Both the position numbers and the translations under genes were made by a program. From assembly GCA_013398955.1 (NCBI GenBank), contig VWPU01012287.1, forward strand, positions 186,001-250,000: a stretch of DNA of 64,000 nt. The letters run 5' to 3'. The notes below the pieces were generated by a model. That model ran no database searches. It had not been told where the DNA came from and saw only the letters and a program-made list of their open reading frames with translations. This document shows, piece by piece, positions 60,800-64,000 of the stretch. The DNA is from Callaeas wilsoni. Its lineage: Eukaryota; Chordata; Aves; Passeriformes; Callaeidae. Position 1 is the first letter of the stretch; each line of letters begins with the position of its first letter.

Positions 60800-63700
60800 T
60801 AACCGTGGGGTCCCCATCGAGGGCTGGAGCTCTTAGATGTTATTGTAACAGAAATAATGTGAGAAATAATAGCTGTGCTGGCAGGGAGGTAAATCAGAGC
60901 TTGGCAGGGAATCTTCCCTCAGCCCAGGTCCCTTTTTGAATGTGCAGGTAAGCTAGCTGTGCAAATTAGCTTGTCCAGCTTCTGGTACCCAAGGAAGAAA
61001 ACGGATTTAGCCACGTTTTGCCCATAAATGTCACTGTGTGATGGGATGTTTCCTGTGGCCTTCACAAACACTCACTAAGGCTGCTATGTGTGTGGTACAG
61101 TTGCATTTGGAAGTGAATTCAGAACAAAGTCGAGCTGTAATGGCTTTACAAATCTGTCCTGATGATGTCAAGAATGCTAGGGTATTGAGAATGCCATCCT
61201 AGGTGAGTTACTTGCTATTTTATGTGGAAGAGGTTTTGTATGTAGAACAGGGAATGCTGCACATTTGAGCAAAAAGCTTGAATGGAAAAATATTCTATTG
61301 AAAGACTAATATGCCAGCAGCAGTCTCTGTTTAAAGGCAGAGCAAATAGACACCCCAGACCTCATAGATGCTTTGAGATTTTCTGTCCTGGCAGAAGGGA
61401 AGGGTGTTTGAAGAGCACAGACTATAATTAGAGACTTCTCAAACAAATGGTCTCCTATTGCCTTGTCCTTGCAGAGTAGATAGCCAGAAGATCCCCTTTT
61501 CATGACTTTACACACTTGCTTATATGATGAAAGATCTTGAAGGGTTGAGATTTCCATGTAGAGAGAAAAATATTTCTGCATCAAAGTGAAACTTAATTTC
61601 TTAGAAACAGACATTGTCACTTAGAGGGAGTAGAACAGAAATGTCTAAAACCAATTGTGCAGCTTCACTTTGCACCTCAGAGCTTTGCCTGTTTGTCTGG
61701 TGGGCTGAGAAGCTCAGAGTTCAACAGACTTTGATGAGACTGATTCAGCCACAGCTTCAAAAGCCCTGGCACTTCTCAGATGGTGAGAAGCTGAACTGAC
61801 GAGAAATTGAGGTTTGAAAAGTCTACAAAATTACACTGCTCCTCAAAACTTTTCAGTTTTGACAAACCTACGTTTTTCAAAAGAAGAATGTTCCATCAGA
61901 AAACTCACAAGTGTGCTTTGGGGAAGGGGAGGAGGGATAAGAAGTTTACTCTTTTCCTTCTGCCTTCAAAAGCAACAGGCCAGAAAGATGTTCTCATTAG
62001 GTGAGCAGGGCTGAGTCACGGGGAATTGGATCAAGAAAATTATTTTAAAAGGGAGTGGTGGAGATTGTCAGTGGGGTGAACTCTACTGATGTGATTTGCT
62101 TCTTCCATGTGGCTGCCTATTTCTGAGTTGAGATGGAAAGGTCTCTGGAGCACAGGGTTCTTTTCTTCTGTGAATGTCCAGCCCTGTGACAACAGTAGGC
62201 TCAGGGAGGGCTCTGCCAGCACCCAGCTGAACCCCTCCAAAAGCCTGGAGAAATCCTAGTGGAAGTGGGTTTAGGATGAAAACTACCAGTTACAATCCTA
62301 GTTCTGGTAGTAGATTTATTTGCTGCATGCAAATTTGTGCATTACATTTGGATATAAGGATTTTTAAAAGCTGCATGGAAATGGTTTTAATGACTTGCAT
62401 GATTTAGAGGCCCAGTGGTTTGAGAGTTACAATTATAACCCATGCAATGTAATGCAAAGGGCTCTTGCTAGAGTCAGTAAGTTGGTGTTGCTGCTGACAA
62501 GTTGATACCAACAGGAGAGACATATGGGCATCATCTGGTCCAGCTGCTCGGTGAGAGCGGGCCAGTGTCACCCAAGTCACAAAGAACCAGCAACTTCATG
62601 AGGCAACCCTCTAAACAAGGTACGTATTTGGAATTCTTGACACCTGCTGAAGCTGAAATTGAATGTGAAATGTTATCATACTTTCATTTCTGTGTGATTT
62701 AACTTTCTATAATATTAACGACAGAATTTGTGCAATAAGCACAAAATTATCAATGAAATCGAAGCCAGCAACAGACAGTATGATTCACAGCAAAATGCTG
62801 TCACTACTAAATACTTACTCGAAGTTTTGGCAGGGTTTTGGTATACAGGACAAATGCTCTGTCTCTTGCACAACTTTGCAAATCTCACAGTTAGCTTTAT
62901 TTTTCCCTTTAGCCTAAATATTCAGGAACTTTAGGTTATTATAGCTGCATTGTAACAAAGCAGATTATAACTTACACAGAGAACTAAACTTAATCTGCAA
63001 AAGCATATGGTTAATATAGGGTTCAGGCATAGTGGGTGTGAAAGAGAAATGAATTTCAGCCTGCATGTGTTTATCAAGCATTGTCATTGCCAGCTATTTG
63101 AATTTCATTTTTTGCCATTTGGAAATGTTAACATTGTAATTCTTATGTTTTTCCAGACACAAAGAGAAAACAGACACTTTCTATGCGAATTAGGTTTCTT
63201 TGATTAAGAGAACAACAAACCAAACAAAAAAGTCCCCTTGAAAGAATGCCCTGGTGTGGTTTTCTTCTGACAGTCTGCACTGCAGTTTGCTCTGCTCCGC
63301 AAATAAAGGTCATCCAGAAACTGAAAGGAGAAGTGCACAAGAAAATGATTTTTCCTACTGAATTGCTGCCTGTCATTGTCCCCTGAAGAACAGGCAAAAT
63401 GCAGAGCGGGTGAGCACTGGTGGCTGTTTTTCCCACTAGTTCAGAGGATTAAGCCCAGGATATGCTGCCTGCAGTCTGTTTGCCATGAGGGAATTCTTAA
63501 AGGACAGCCCTGAGAAAGGATTAGCAGGCAGGGAGAGCCACAGAGGGTGCCGTGCAGTGACTCTGGGGGAGTGAGGTGGCTGATTGGAGGGACTTGTAAA
63601 TTCAGTGGTGCTTGGGGGGACGGCTCCGAGAGGAACAGGGGCTCACCTGGCAGCGGGGGGAGCTGAGCGCAGGTGGGAGGTGCCAGGCAAGCATGTGCCT

Positions 63701-64000
63701 CTCCCAAGGGCAACTGCATGTTCTCTGGGAAAAAATAAAGTATGTTTTCTAGCATGTTGGGTTTGTAACACAACCTCAGGTTTCTTTTATAACAAAAATA
63801 CCTTTGAATGTTCTCTTTATATCTTATTTAAGATTATTTGCTGCAATAAACCTCAGAAGAGTCGTCTAGCAGAAATGGACTTCTGCATATTTGCATAACA
63901 AAACCCAATCATTTTCATATTTCAACTGAAAACATGTGATACACCTAATTGCCCTTATCACATATCAAATTAATAGTTTGTTCCTCTAAATATTGTTCAT
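60800..64000. other. Non-coding DNA, possible conserved stretches near the right edge
   Basis: No supported gene. A stop-free stretch (62728-62934, +) lacks an ATG at its start and has no clear splice frame. The 62.7-63.2 kb and 63.83-63.99 kb parts have a non-repetitive AT-rich texture with TAATT and an ATTTGCAT octamer-type word (63887-63894), so they may be regulatory. A strong donor word (CTAG/GTGAGT) is at 61201 but its upstream frame ends in a stop. A possible polyadenylation word AATAAA lies near 63735, with no gene to attach it to. Confidence 0.35.

Noticed and set aside
1..64000. CRISPR arrays, operons, prophage or bacterial defence systems
   Set aside because: No regularly spaced repeats, no dense gene packing, and the repeats and composition are those of a vertebrate genome.

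Overview
The window looks like vertebrate, most probably avian, nuclear DNA. It is AT-rich and CpG-poor, and no long open frame encodes a protein I recognise. Interspersed repeats are very sparse: one clear avian-type CR1 LINE 3' end at 25.89-26.11 kb and one probable endogenous-retrovirus LTR at about 8.86-9.70 kb. There is no sign of Alu, L1 or other mammalian repeats. I see no bacterial gene organisation, CRISPR array, rRNA or tRNA gene, and nothing that can be called a new molecular system. Most of the 64 kb is intronic or intergenic. The short open frames are those expected by chance, and I did not annotate them as genes.

Layout. (1) 1-1.66 kb: a CpG island at about 1.43-1.64 kb. On the minus strand its flank carries two short ATG-plus-splice-donor segments that could be alternative first exons of a leftward gene. 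(2) 1.7-29.4 kb: gene-poor DNA holding the LTR, the CR1, a possible regulatory cluster at 22.1-22.3 kb, a possible minus-strand exon at 24.90-25.08 kb, and small microsatellites. (3) 29.39-30.33 kb: a GC-rich block ending in a second, strong CpG island. (4) 30.3-64 kb: DNA that tends to be T-rich and G-rich on the + strand. It holds several low-confidence plus-strand exon candidates (30.67, 34.11, 56.20 and 60.63 kb), two inverted repeats (40.09 and 45.35 kb), and possible old tRNA-derived SINE fragments.

The most useful overall pattern is a change in strand composition near the 30 kb CpG island. In sampled rows A exceeds T to its left, and T exceeds A (with G often above C) to its right. Transcribed vertebrate DNA accumulates excess T and G on the coding strand. 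The switch therefore suggests divergent transcription from about 30 kb: one unit running left, towards and perhaps past the 1.5 kb island, and one running right. This is inference from samples counted by eye. Exon calls rest on splice-like signals and open phase only, and no product can be named.
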